Positions 20,854 through 29,959 of a stretch of 64,000 nt of DNA are shown in pieces (position 1 is the stretch's first letter; every line of letters begins with the position of its first letter). The position numbers were made by a program, and so were the translations under genes. Source of the stretch: Cupriavidus gilardii (GTDB lineage Bacteria > Pseudomonadota > Gammaproteobacteria > Burkholderiales > Burkholderiaceae). The stretch is from positions 62,001-126,000 of the forward strand of contig NZ_VZOV01000010.1 in NCBI RefSeq assembly GCF_008801915.1, in the 5' to 3' direction. Below the pieces are notes generated by a model that was not told where the DNA came from, made no database searches, and was given only the letters and a program-made list of their open reading frames with translations.

Positions 20854-21720
20854 TTACTTGAAAACGACCGTCTTGTGCCCGTTCAGCAGGATGCGATGTT
20901 CCGCATGCCACTTGACCGCGCGGGCCAGCGCGACGCATTCGACGTCGCGGCCGACCGCGGTCAGCTGGTCCGGGTCCATGCTGTGGTCCACGCGTTCGAT
21001 CTCCTGTTCGATGATCGGGCCTTCGTCGAGGTCGGCGGTCACATAGTGGGCCGTCGCGCCGATCAGCTTGACGCCGCGATCGTGCGCCTGGTAGTAGGGC
21101 TTGGCGCCCTTGAAGCTGGGCAGGAACGAATGGTGGATATTGATCGCGCGGCCCTCGAGCTTGCGGCACAGGTCGTTCGACAGCACCTGCATGTAGCGCG
21201 CCAGCACGACCAGGTCGATCTTCTGGTCCTGCACCACCTCGAACACCTTGGCCTCCTGCGCGGCCTTCTGCTCGGCCGACGCGTTCATCAGCGGCAGATG
21301 GAAGAACGGAATGTCGTAGGACGCGGCCAGCTGGTAGAAATCGCGGTGGTTCGACACGATGGCCGCGATCTCGACCGGCAGCTGCCCGCTCTTGGCGCGG
21401 AACAGCAGATCGTTCAGGCAATGGCCGATGCGCGACACCATGATCATCACGCGCGGCTTGATCGCGGCATCGAACAGCTCCCACTGCATCGAGAACTGCT
21501 CGCCGACCGGCGCAAACGTGCTCTTGAGCGCGCCGAGCTCCGGACCGCCCGGGGCCGCGGTGAAATGCACGCGCATGAAGAAGCGACCGGTGTACTCGTC
21601 ACCGTACTGGTCCGAATCGACGATATTGCAGCCGTGCTGGAACAGCAGTCCCGAAACGGCATGCACGATGCCCGGCTGATCGGGGCACGAAATGGTCAGA
21701 ATAAAGCCTGGATTGCTCAT
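20854..21720 (-). CDS. purU: Formyltetrahydrofolate deformylase
   Basis: 288 residues, normal length. Hydrolyses 10-formyl-THF to formate and THF, supplying formate for PurT and balancing one-carbon pools. N-terminal ACT domain (about 1-85, beginning FILTISCPDQPGIVHAVSG). The C-terminal formyltransferase-like domain has NIHHSFLPSFKGAKPY and ATAHYVTADLDEGPII with the catalytic Asn/His/Asp set. Sits between glpR (convergent) and the NUDIX gene (same strand, 84-bp gap); no link to glycerol metabolism is evident. Confidence 0.95.
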   Translation of the reverse strand: MSNPGFILTISCPDQPGIVHAVSGLLFQHGCNIVDSDQYGDEYTGRFFMRVHFTAAPGGPELGALKSTFAPVGEQFSMQWELFDAAIKPRVMIMVSRIGHCLNDLLFRAKSGQLPVEIAAIVSNHRDFYQLAASYDIPFFHLPLMNASAEQKAAQEAKVFEVVQDQKIDLVVLARYMQVLSNDLCRKLEGRAINIHHSFLPSFKGAKPYYQAHDRGVKLIGATAHYVTADLDEGPIIEQEIERVDHSMDPDQLTAVGRDVECVALARAVKWHAEHRILLNGHKTVVFK

Positions 21721-21804
21721 CGTTGGGGTTCTCTGGAGGGGGCGCGCCCGGCGAACCGGCCGCCTTGCCGCGCGCCGTACGGGGCCCGGTACAGCGCGGC
21801 TGCG

Positions 21805-22671
21805 CTAGTCGGCGAAGCCCGGTACCGGCGGCGCCCAACCGCGCCGGCGCAGCGCACAGAGCGTCACCAGCGTGGCATCGAGCGTCATCGCGCCATCCGC
21901 CATGATAGCAAGCGCGGCGTCCGGCCCCACCAGCCGGTGCTCGGCGACCTCGCCGTCGCGGTTGTGCGGCACGAAGTCGGCCGGCAGTTCCAGGTCGTAC
22001 AGATAGACCGTTTCCCACTGCACGCCCTCGTCGATTTCGCGCAGCACCTGCACCGTGCCGTGGGCCTGCGCCTGGGCCGCCAGCCACGGGGGAATGCCGG
22101 ACTCCTCGTCGCATTCGCGCACCAGCGTCGCCAGCGGATCGCTGCCATGCGGCATGCCGCCGGCGACCAGGTTGTCCCACATGCCGGGATCGACGGCCTT
22201 GCTGTCGCTTCGCCGCGCGATCCACAGCGTGCGCTCGCCGGCCACGATGCCGTTCATGTGCGAGGCGAAGGTCAACAGGCCGAGATAGCGCGCCGCGGCG
22301 CGTTCGATCACCGCCAGCGCCGGATGGTCCAGCGCCGGCGTGACGGCAAACGCTTCATCGCGCCAGCCGCGCAGCAGGCTGTGCGCGGCCAGCCGGCGGG
22401 CCAGCGTGGCAAGCGCCGCGGTACGCGCATCGAAACCATCGATCCGCGGCAGCAGGACGACCGCGTCGGCCGTTTCGGCGCCCAGCACCGCGAAGTCGAT
22501 GCCCTCGGCCCCTTCCAGCTCGCGCAGCGTCTGCGCATGCCGGCGCGGCAGCCAGCCGACCTGCAGGCCGTCGATGGTCAGGCGCAGATGCTGGGCGGGA
22601 TCGAAGCGCGAACGCGCGCTCAGGTTGGCGGCAATGCGTTGGGCAAGGTCGTGGGAACGGGACATCGACAT
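21805..22671 (-). CDS. DUF4743 / NUDIX hydrolase-like protein
   Basis: 288 residues. N-terminal DUF4743-type domain (about 15-125) followed by a NUDIX domain (about 125-280), the arrangement of thiamine-pyrophosphokinase-linked NUDIX proteins in yeast and proteobacteria. The NUDIX box is [20 protein letters not shown]: the RExxEE metal-binding core is intact, but the first Glu of the consensus is replaced by Ser. Possible substrates are damaged thiamine or nucleoside diphosphates. Two ATGs (22671 and 22665) are possible; neither has a clear ribosome-binding site. Divergent from glpK with a 89-bp gap. Confidence 0.8.
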   Translation of the reverse strand: MSMSRSHDLAQRIAANLSARSRFDPAQHLRLTIDGLQVGWLPRRHAQTLRELEGAEGIDFAVLGAETADAVVLLPRIDGFDARTAALATLARRLAAHSLLRGWRDEAFAVTPALDHPALAVIERAAARYLGLLTFASHMNGIVAGERTLWIARRSDSKAVDPGMWDNLVAGGMPHGSDPLATLVRECDEESGIPPWLAAQAQAHGTVQVLREIDEGVQWETVYLYDLELPADFVPHNRDGEVAEHRLVGPDAALAIMADGAMTLDATLVTLCALRRRGWAPPVPGFAD

Positions 22672-22760
22672 GTTGGCGCCCGGCAGGGACGTTCTACTCG
22701 CGGCGCCGCTGTCAGCAAACACGGAACCACGGAATCATTGAAATCAGCAGGATGGCAGCC

Positions 22761-24344
22761 ATGACCGACAGCACGACGCCAGCGCGCGGCGAATACATCC
22801 TGGCGCTCGACCAGGGCACCAGCAGTTCGCGTGCGATCCTGTTCGATCATGCCGGCAATGTGGTGCGGATCGCCCAGCGCGAATTCCGGCAATATTACCC
22901 GCAGCCCGGCCATGTCGAGCACGACCCTTACGAGATCTGGCAATCGCAGCTGGCGGTCGCGCACGAGGTGCTGAACGGCGCCGGCGTGTCCGCGCGCCAG
23001 ATCCGCGCGATCGGCATCACCAACCAGCGCGAGACCGCGGTGCTGTGGGACCGCCGCACCGGCGAGCCGGTCGGCCGCGCACTGGTATGGCAGGACCGCC
23101 GTACCGCGCCGATGTGCGAGGCGCTGCAGCGCGACGGCCATGGCGAGCGCTTCCGCGCGAAGACCGGTCTGGTCATCGACGCCTATTTTTCCGGCACCAA
23201 GCTGCGCTGGATGCTCGACCACTACGACGGCGCGCGCGAACGCGCGGCGCGGGGCGAGCTGGCCTTCGGCACGGTGGACAGCTGGCTGATCTGGCAGCTG
23301 ACCGATGGCGCGCGCCATGTGACCGACGTCTCCAACGCGTCGCGCACGATGCTGTTCAACATCCATGAATTCCGCTGGGACGACGAGTTGCTGGCGCTGC
23401 TCGACATCCCACGCAGCCTGCTGCCCGAAGTCGTGCCGTCCAGCGGCGAGGCCGCCCGCACCGCGGCGCGCGTGTTCGGCGCCGAGCTGCCGATCGCCGG
23501 CATCGCCGGCGACCAGCAGGCGGCCACGTTCGGCCAGGCCTGCCTGTCGCCCGGCATGGCGAAGAACACCTACGGTACCGGCTGCTTCCTGCTGATGAAC
23601 ACCGGATCGGCGCCGGTGGTCTCGCAGAACCGGCTGCTGACGACGATCGGCTGGCAGCTCGGTCCGTCCGCCGGCGGCGGGCAAGGCTGCGCGCAAGCCA
23701 CCACCCAGTATTGCCTCGAAGGCGGCGTCTTCATGGGCGGCGCGACGATCCAGTGGCTGCGCGACGGCTTGCAGATCATCCAGAGCGCGCCCGAGGTGGA
23801 GCCGCTGGCGCGGCAATGCGACGACACCGGCGGCGTGGTGCTGGTCCCCGCCTTTGCCGGACTCGGCGCGCCGCACTGGGACGCGTTTGCGCGCGGCACG
23901 CTGATCGGCATCACGCGCGGCACGGGCCGCCCGCAGATCGCGCGCGCCGCGCTCGAGGCGATCGCGCTGCAGAGCGTCGACGTGCTCGACGCCATGCAGA
24001 AGGATGCCGGCATCGCGCTGGCCGAACTGCGCGTCGATGGCGGCGCCTCGCGCAGCGACCTGCTGATGCAGATGCAGGCCGATCTGCTCGGCACCGCGGT
24101 CGTGCGCCCGCGCGTCACCGAAACCACCGCGCTGGGCGCCGCCTATCTGGCGGGCCTGGCCAGCGGCTTCTGGCGCGACCAGCAGGAACTGGCCAGCCAG
24201 TGGCAGATCGAACAGCGTTTCGAGCCGCGGCTGTCCGCCGATGCGCGCGCCAGCCAGCTCGCGCGCTGGCATCGCGCGGTGGAGCGCGCGCGGGACTGGG
24301 CGCGCGATGATCCCGCATCCGCCACCGCCTCGGCGACCAGCTGA
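22761..24344 (+). CDS. glpK: Glycerol kinase
   Basis: 527-residue FGGY-family kinase that phosphorylates glycerol to glycerol-3-phosphate. Visible are [15 protein letters not shown] (phosphate-binding loop), [14 protein letters not shown], the [12 protein letters not shown] loop, [24 protein letters not shown] with the catalytic Asp, and the C-terminal [12 protein letters not shown]. About 25 residues longer than the typical enzyme, mainly at the C-terminus and a Gly-rich insertion at GPSAGGGQG. Start 22761 is preferred over 22752: AGGA lies at 22749-22752, the right distance only for 22761. Confidence 0.95.
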   Translation: MTDSTTPARGEYILALDQGTSSSRAILFDHAGNVVRIAQREFRQYYPQPGHVEHDPYEIWQSQLAVAHEVLNGAGVSARQIRAIGITNQRETAVLWDRRTGEPVGRALVWQDRRTAPMCEALQRDGHGERFRAKTGLVIDAYFSGTKLRWMLDHYDGARERAARGELAFGTVDSWLIWQLTDGARHVTDVSNASRTMLFNIHEFRWDDELLALLDIPRSLLPEVVPSSGEAARTAARVFGAELPIAGIAGDQQAATFGQACLSPGMAKNTYGTGCFLLMNTGSAPVVSQNRLLTTIGWQLGPSAGGGQGCAQATTQYCLEGGVFMGGATIQWLRDGLQIIQSAPEVEPLARQCDDTGGVVLVPAFAGLGAPHWDAFARGTLIGITRGTGRPQIARAALEAIALQSVDVLDAMQKDAGIALAELRVDGGASRSDLLMQMQADLLGTAVVRPRVTETTALGAAYLAGLASGFWRDQQELASQWQIEQRFEPRLSADARASQLARWHRAVERARDWARDDPASATASATS

Positions 24345-24460
24345 ACGCGTTCGCTCGCACCATCAGATAATCGCCTATCACCGACGATCCGACGATCGGC
24401 CGACGCGCGGCAGAACCGCCACCGCCACCCCCGATCCGATTCGCACCGCTCACCTTCGCC

Positions 24461-26071
24461 ATGCAGACACCCAACCCTACCCTGCCCCCGGATCGCGCGG
24501 CGCTGCTCGCCGCGCTGGAGCGCGAGCGCCGCTGGGACGTGATCGTGATCGGCGGCGGCGCCACCGGCCTCGGCACCGCGGTCGATGCCGCCTCGCGCGG
24601 CTACCGCACGCTGCTGCTGGAGGCCGCCGACTTCGCCAAGGGCACCTCGAGCAAGGCCACCAAGCTGGTACACGGCGGCGTGCGCTATCTGGCCCAGGGC
24701 AATATCGGCCTGGTGCGCGAGGCGCTGCAGGAGCGCGGCATGCTCGCGCGCAACGCGCCGCATCTGGTGTGGCCGCTGGGCTTCGTGGTCCCCGCCTACC
24801 AACTGTTCGACCAGCCGTTCTATGGCATCGGCCTGAAGGTCTACGACATGCTGGCCGGCAGCCGCAATCTGATGGACAGCCGCTGGCTGAACCACCAGCA
24901 GGCGCTGGCCGCGGCGCCGACACTGGCCGAGCATGTCGGCGGGCGGCCGCTGCGCGGTGCCAATCTGTATTTCGACGGCCAGTTCGACGATGCACGGCTG
25001 GCGATCGCACTGATGCGCACGCTGTTCGATCTGGGCGGCGTCGCGCTGAACTATGCCCGCGTGACCGGACTCGTGATGCAGGCTGGCGTGGTCGGCGGCG
25101 TCACGGTGCGCGACGCGCTCGGCGACGCCGAACTGACGCTGCATGCCGAATGCGTGATCAATGCCACCGGCGTCTGGGTCGATGCGGTGCGGCGCATGGA
25201 GGACGAGCGCGCGCAGATGATGGTCGCGCCCAGCCAGGGCGTACACCTGACGCTGCCGCGCAGCTTCCTGCCCGGCGATCGCGCGATCCTGGTGCCCAAG
25301 ACCGACGACGGCCGCGTGCTGTTCCTGGTGCCCTGGAACGGCCACACGATCGTCGGCACCACCGACACCCCGCGACGCGATCTGCCGCTGGAGCCGCGCG
25401 CCGAGGATGACGACGTCGACTTCATCCTCGAAACTGCCGCGCGCTACCTGTCGCGCGATCCCACTCGCGACGATGTCACCAGCGTCTGGGCCGGCTTGCG
25501 CCCGCTGGTCAAGGCGACCGGCGAAAGCTCGACCGCCTCGCTGTCGCGCGAACACACGATCGTGGTGTCGAAGGCAGGCCTGATCACCGTGACCGGCGGC
25601 AAATGGACCACCTATCGCAAGATGGCCGAGGACGTGATCGACACCGCGATTCGCCGCCAGATGCTGCGCGCCGCGCCCTGCGTGACCGCCGACCTGCCGC
25701 TGCATGGCGCCGGCGCGTGGGCCGGACAACAGGCCAACCTGAACGCGCCGGACCGCTACTATGGCGGCGATCTCGGGCTGCTGCGCAGCCTGCCCGGCGC
25801 CGACAACGTGCTCGCACCGGAATCGGGCCTGACCGAGGCGCACGTGCGCTTCGCCGCCCGCTATGAGCTGGCGCGCAAGGTCGAGGACGTGGTCGCGCGC
25901 CGCAATCGGCTGCTGTTCCTCGACGCCCGCGCGGCGGAGGCGGCGGCCCCGCGCGTGGCGGCGATCCTCGCCGAAGAACTGGGGCACGACACCGCCTGGC
26001 AGCAGGCGGAGGTCGACAGCGTGCGCAAGCTCGCGGCCAGCTATCGGCTCGATGCCGGCGGGCAACGTTGA
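24461..26071 (+). CDS. glpD: Aerobic glycerol-3-phosphate dehydrogenase
   Basis: 536-residue FAD enzyme that oxidises glycerol-3-phosphate to dihydroxyacetone phosphate and feeds electrons to quinone; peripheral inner-membrane protein. FAD-binding VIVIGGGATGLGTAVDAASRG is at about 26-46 (quoted range only), followed by KLVHGGVRYL and the substrate/FAD motif VTGGKWTTYRKMAED (about 377-391). Follows glpK by 116 bp on the same strand and completes the pathway begun by the transporter. Confidence 0.95.
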   Translation: MQTPNPTLPPDRAALLAALERERRWDVIVIGGGATGLGTAVDAASRGYRTLLLEAADFAKGTSSKATKLVHGGVRYLAQGNIGLVREALQERGMLARNAPHLVWPLGFVVPAYQLFDQPFYGIGLKVYDMLAGSRNLMDSRWLNHQQALAAAPTLAEHVGGRPLRGANLYFDGQFDDARLAIALMRTLFDLGGVALNYARVTGLVMQAGVVGGVTVRDALGDAELTLHAECVINATGVWVDAVRRMEDERAQMMVAPSQGVHLTLPRSFLPGDRAILVPKTDDGRVLFLVPWNGHTIVGTTDTPRRDLPLEPRAEDDDVDFILETAARYLSRDPTRDDVTSVWAGLRPLVKATGESSTASLSREHTIVVSKAGLITVTGGKWTTYRKMAEDVIDTAIRRQMLRAAPCVTADLPLHGAGAWAGQQANLNAPDRYYGGDLGLLRSLPGADNVLAPESGLTEAHVRFAARYELARKVEDVVARRNRLLFLDARAAEAAAPRVAAILAEELGHDTAWQQAEVDSVRKLAASYRLDAGGQR

Positions 26072-26133
26072 GCGTCACGCGCGACGAGCCTGCTCATCGA
26101 TTCCCTCGACCGCCCTCTGCCGAACGAACCGAT

Positions 26134-26526
26134 ATGGCCATCTCCCTGCCCTTTGTCCGCGCCGCCCGGCTTCCCGGCGCCGCGCTGCTCGCCGCCGCCT
26201 TCGCCGCGGCCGCCTTCGCCGCGCCGGCACGGGCCCGTCCCGGCATCGACGGCGTGCGCTTCGATGCGCCGGTCACCGTGCGCTACCGCTGCGATGACGG
26301 CAAGCAACTGACCGCGCGCTATTTCAACAGCGCCGACAACCAGATCGCGATCCTGCGGCTCGACGGCAAGCCGCTGCTGTTCGTCTCCGTCCTGAGCGCA
26401 TCGGGCGCACGCTATGCGCATGGCCAGCACGTCTGGTGGACCAAGGGCGACGAGGGCATGCTGCAGGACATCACGCAGGGCGAAAACGCGCCGCCGGTCT
26501 ACGCGAACTGCCGCGCCCGGCGATAG
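26134..26526 (+). CDS. MliC-family C-type lysozyme inhibitor
   Basis: 130 residues. A signal peptide (about 1-34, cleaved after APARA) directs it to the periplasm. No lipobox is present, unlike lipoprotein MliC, so it is probably soluble. The mature domain has VRYRCDDGKQLTARYFN, ALLVFVSVLSASGARYA-like core (LLFVSVLSASGARYA) and VWWTKGDEGMLQD, matching the MliC fold whose conserved Ser/Lys loop enters the lysozyme active site. One Cys near the start and one near the end (ANCRARR) can form the fold's disulphide. ATG at 26134 chosen for the signal peptide. Confidence 0.85.
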   Translation: MAISLPFVRAARLPGAALLAAAFAAAAFAAPARARPGIDGVRFDAPVTVRYRCDDGKQLTARYFNSADNQIAILRLDGKPLLFVSVLSASGARYAHGQHVWWTKGDEGMLQDITQGENAPPVYANCRARR

Positions 26527-26609
26527 CGGCGCGGCGCCAGACAGGCGGAGGGTGGGCGCGGCCATGGTGTCCGAGCGATAATGCGGGTCATCGAATCAGG
26601 GAGAACACC

Positions 26610-26993
26610 ATGGACGAGATAGACGATCTGTCCGATCTGCCGATGCCCCGCTTCATCTGGGGCTTCGCCATCGCCACCGGCAAGGGGGGCGAAGTGATGC
26701 ACGACGAATTCGAGTATCTGACCCATACCCGCAGCCCGCGCTTCACCTGCCGCGTGGTCGAGCTCGAGGACATGCCGACCGAGAGCGACGAGTCGGGCAT
26801 CGACGGCCGCATCGTCCATTACGACGACCCCGCGCGCCTGTTCTACATCACCGATGCAGGCATGGCGCTGGTCAATTTCGAGCTGTTCGACAAGCTGCCG
26901 GACCGCCAGAAGCTGAAGAAGGTCTGCGACGAGGCCATCCGCAACTGGATGATCCGGCGCGACTTCCTCGACAGCGAAGACGACGAGGATTGA
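26610..26993 (+). CDS. Conserved small acidic protein, unknown function
   Basis: 127 residues, very acidic at both ends (MDEIDDLSDLP and DFLDSEDDED). The middle is a compact alpha/beta sequence with aromatic residues (PRFIWGFAIATGKGG and RLFYITDAGMALVNFELF). No signal peptide or membrane helix, so cytoplasmic. A good ribosome-binding site (CAGGGAGAA) precedes the ATG; the longer frame from 26436 lies within the lysozyme-inhibitor gene. No function can be assigned. Confidence 0.75.
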   Translation: MDEIDDLSDLPMPRFIWGFAIATGKGGEVMHDEFEYLTHTRSPRFTCRVVELEDMPTESDESGIDGRIVHYDDPARLFYITDAGMALVNFELFDKLPDRQKLKKVCDEAIRNWMIRRDFLDSEDDED

Positions 26994-27030
26994 GCGCAAG
27001 CGCGCCGGCAACATGCGGAAAACAGGTGAA

Positions 27031-27073
27031 AAGCAGGCGGGAAGCAGGCGGGAAGCAGGCGGGAAGCGGGCGG
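27031..27073. repeat. 11-bp tandem repeat
   Basis: AAGCAGGCGGG three times exactly (27031-27063) followed by a fourth degenerate unit (AAGCGGGCGGA). It lies in the non-coding gap after the small acidic protein gene. Probably a slippage-expanded microsatellite. Confidence 0.7.
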
Positions 27074-27268
27074 AATGCGGGCCCAAATCAAGCGGAAATG
27101 GGCCCGTGCCTGCATTGATGCGGCGCATCGATCCCCGTCCGCGATACCGGCAGCCCCGCGGACACCCGGTCGGCCCAGTCCTACAAGCCTAGCAGAGCGG
27201 TCCCGACAGTAGGCCCCGCCCGCGCTCCCTATAGTGAAGCCATGGAGTTCACGACAAGGAGCGAAACC

Positions 27269-27343
27269 ATGCCTTATATCCTCGCCTGGTTGCTGGGTGT
27301 ACCGGCCTTCGTGCTGGTCCTGATCTGGCTGTTCGCGCACTGA
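27269..27343 (+). CDS. 24-residue small hydrophobic membrane peptide
   Basis: Encodes MPYILAWLLGVPAFVLVLIW plus LFAH, a single transmembrane helix with a short Met-Pro-Tyr head. AAGGAGC at 27256-27262 is placed 6 nt before this ATG. An in-frame ATG nine codons upstream (27242) would give 33 residues, but it contains that ribosome-binding site, so 27269 is favoured. A strong terminator follows at 27424. Own transcript likely (TATAGT at about 27230 is a candidate -10). Function unknown; small membrane peptides often modulate larger membrane complexes. Confidence 0.65.
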   Translation: MPYILAWLLGVPAFVLVLIWLFAH

Positions 27344-27423
27344 TCCCCCGACATGGCCGGCGGCTTCCGTGACGGTCTCGTCGACCATCTCGCCGCCGGC
27401 CACGCCCCATGTGGCAACGATCC

Positions 27424-27451
27424 AACGTCCGCCCGCAAGGCGGACGTTTTT
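27424..27451 (+). terminator. Rho-independent terminator after the small membrane peptide
   Basis: AACGTCCGCC / GGCGGACGTT, 10 bp perfect, CGCAA loop, followed directly by TTT. Separates the peptide gene from the cellulose operon, which therefore starts from its own promoter in 27452-27615. No consensus -35/-10 pair is clear there. Confidence 0.85.
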
Positions 27452-27615
27452 GTTGCCCCTTGCCATCCCGCCACAGCGGACCCGCGTCGACATTCGTGTA
27501 GACTCCGCCGGACAAGGCGCATCGTATTGCCACAGAGCGCCGCCCCCGCCGCTGCTATCGAGGGGAACCTGGCCAGACGGACGCACAACGGGCGTTCATC
27601 GTTTATTTGGCATTG

Positions 27616-29958
27616 ATGACGAGGATCGATTCGACTGTCGCCACGCCGCGCCGGCGTGGCGCCATGCTGACCACGGCATGGCTTCTGGCCGCGATGGCAT
27701 TGCCGCCGGCCCACTCCCAACCCGCCTCCCCCAATTCCGCAGTCGAAGGTCCGAGCAGCCAGGGCAGCGCCGCCTCCGGCGTCGGCGCCGCGCCCGCCGC
27801 CGCGTCCGCGCCGGCCGGCACGCCGACGCGCCGGCAGACGCTGACGGTCGCCGAGATGGGCGCCTACGGCCCGATCGCGCTGCGCGGACTGGACCCCGAA
27901 CGCGTGCTCAATGTCGGCATCCGTGCGGACGAGGTCGTCACCAGTGCCACGCTGCGGCTGCACTATACGTATTCGCCCTCGCTGATCTATCCGCTGTCGC
28001 ATCTGAAGATCAAGCTGAACGACGAGGTCGTCGCCACGCTGCCGCTGGAAGCGAATCGCGCGGGCCAGCAGGTCACACGCGACATTGCGCTGGAGCCGCG
28101 GCTGTTTACCGATTTCAATCGGCTGGCGATCGAATTCATCGGCCACTACACGGTGGACCACTGCGAGGACGCCGCGCATTCGGCGCTGTGGACCGATATC
28201 AGCGCCAACAGCGCGCTGACGCTGACCACCGCCGCGCTGCGGCTGCCGGACAATCTGGCGCTGCTGCCGCTGCCTTTTTTCGATCGCCGCGACAACCGGC
28301 GCGTCACGGTGCCGTTCGTACTGGCGGAGAACGCCGACATGGCGACGCTGCGCGCGGCCGGCGTGGTGGCATCGTGGCTGGGTGCGCTGGCGGACTATCG
28401 CGGCGCGCGCTTCCCGGTGGCGCGCAGCGCGCCGGCCGGCCAGCACGCGATCATGCTGACGCTGCCCGGCCCCGCCGCGGCCGCGCTGGGGCTGCGCGAG
28501 ATCGCCGGCCCGACGGTCACGGTGATGCCCAATCCGAACAGTCCCGACCACAAGCTGCTGGTCATCGCCGGCCGCAATGCCGAGGAACTGACGACCGCCG
28601 CCAATGCGCTGGTGCTCGGCAAGGCCGCGATGGCGGGCCGCCAGGCGTCGATCCAGACCGTCGACCTGGGGCCGCCGCGCGCGCCGTATGACGCGCCGAA
28701 CTGGGCGCCGGTCGATCGTCCGGTGCTGTTCCGCGAGCTGGTCACCGATCCGCAGCAGCTGCAGGTGTCGGGCAACGATCCGCAGGCGATCCGCGTCAAC
28801 CTGCGCGTGCCGGCCGACCTGTACGGCTGGAACCAGCGCAGCGTGCCGCTGAACCTCAAATACCGCTATACGGCGCCGTCGACGTACAACGACTCGGTGC
28901 TCAACGTCGATATCAACGAGCAGCTGGTGCGCTCGTATCGGCTGCGGCCGCTGTCGGGCAGCGACGACGAGAATCTGGTCAGTGTGCCGCTGCTGTCGGG
29001 CAGCGACGCGGTGGTCTCCAACGAGATCCGCGTGCCGGCCTTCCGCGTCGGCAGCGACAACCAGATGCAGTTCCGCTTTCACCTGGATTCGCAGAAGACC
29101 GGCCTGTGCGCCTCGACGCCGGCCAAGGTCGCGCGCGCAGCGATCGACCCCGACTCGAGCATCGACTTCAGCGGCTTCGCGCACTACGCCGCAATGCCGA
29201 ACCTCGCCTTCTTCGCCAACAGCGGCTATCCGTTCACGCGGCTGGCCGATCTGGCCGATACCGCGGTGGTGCTGCCCGACGCCCCGCGCGCGATCGACCA
29301 GGAGGCCCTGCTGACGCTGCTCGGCCATATGGGCCGCTGGACCGGACTGCCGGCGCTGCGCGTGTCGGTGGTGCCCGCGAAGGACGTCGAAGCGGTCGGC
29401 CAGCGCAATCTGCTGATCGTCGGCAACGGGAGCGCGGGCGAGCTGCTGGCGCGCTGGGGAAAGTCGCTGCCGCTGATGATCGCGCGCGGCAAGACCGAGA
29501 TGGCGCTGCGCGACCAGCGCGCCAGCGCATGGTCGAACTGGCTCAGCGACAGCGAACCCGAGGCGATGACGCCGGCCGGGCGCGCAATCCTGTCGGCCGA
29601 CGGTCCGCTGGCCGCGCTGGTCGGCTTCGAATCGCCTTTTCGCGAACGGCACAGCGTGATCGCGGTGACCGCGACCGAGGCCGACCGGCTCGGCGATGTG
29701 CTCGATGCCCTCGACGATCCGACCAAGGTCGCGCAGATTCGCGGCGACCTGACCGTGGTGCGTGCGAAGGAAGTCGAAGGCCTGCGGCTCGGCGAGCGCT
29801 ATTTCGTCGGCGATTTCCCCTGGTATGCGCGGGTCTGGGTGCGGGTGTCCTCGCACCCGGTCTTCCTCGGCATTGCCGGCATCCTGGCCGGCCTCGCGGT
29901 GGCGCTGAGCGCGTTCTGGGCGCTGTCCCGGCTGGCCGCGCGGCGCAACGGGGGCTGA
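27616..29958 (+). CDS. bcsB: Cellulose synthase periplasmic subunit BcsB
   Basis: 780 residues. N-terminal signal/anchor (about 1-37), Ala/Pro/Ser linker, then the BcsB carbohydrate-binding/flavodoxin-like repeats, with the family landmark YTVDHCEDAAHSALWTDISA (about 178-197). A C-terminal transmembrane helix (about 750-772, GIAGILAGLAVALSAFWAL) packs against BcsA. Guides the nascent glucan through the periplasm. Start: an open TTG lies upstream at 27607, but ATG at 27616 is the normal choice; the ribosome-binding site is weak. First gene of the operon, 1 nt before bcsZ. Confidence 0.92.
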   Translation: MTRIDSTVATPRRRGAMLTTAWLLAAMALPPAHSQPASPNSAVEGPSSQGSAASGVGAAPAAASAPAGTPTRRQTLTVAEMGAYGPIALRGLDPERVLNVGIRADEVVTSATLRLHYTYSPSLIYPLSHLKIKLNDEVVATLPLEANRAGQQVTRDIALEPRLFTDFNRLAIEFIGHYTVDHCEDAAHSALWTDISANSALTLTTAALRLPDNLALLPLPFFDRRDNRRVTVPFVLAENADMATLRAAGVVASWLGALADYRGARFPVARSAPAGQHAIMLTLPGPAAAALGLREIAGPTVTVMPNPNSPDHKLLVIAGRNAEELTTAANALVLGKAAMAGRQASIQTVDLGPPRAPYDAPNWAPVDRPVLFRELVTDPQQLQVSGNDPQAIRVNLRVPADLYGWNQRSVPLNLKYRYTAPSTYNDSVLNVDINEQLVRSYRLRPLSGSDDENLVSVPLLSGSDAVVSNEIRVPAFRVGSDNQMQFRFHLDSQKTGLCASTPAKVARAAIDPDSSIDFSGFAHYAAMPNLAFFANSGYPFTRLADLADTAVVLPDAPRAIDQEALLTLLGHMGRWTGLPALRVSVVPAKDVEAVGQRNLLIVGNGSAGELLARWGKSLPLMIARGKTEMALRDQRASAWSNWLSDSEPEAMTPAGRAILSADGPLAALVGFESPFRERHSVIAVTATEADRLGDVLDALDDPTKVAQIRGDLTVVRAKEVEGLRLGERYFVGDFPWYARVWVRVSSHPVFLGIAGILAGLAVALSAFWALSRLAARRNGG

Positions 29959-29959
29959 G

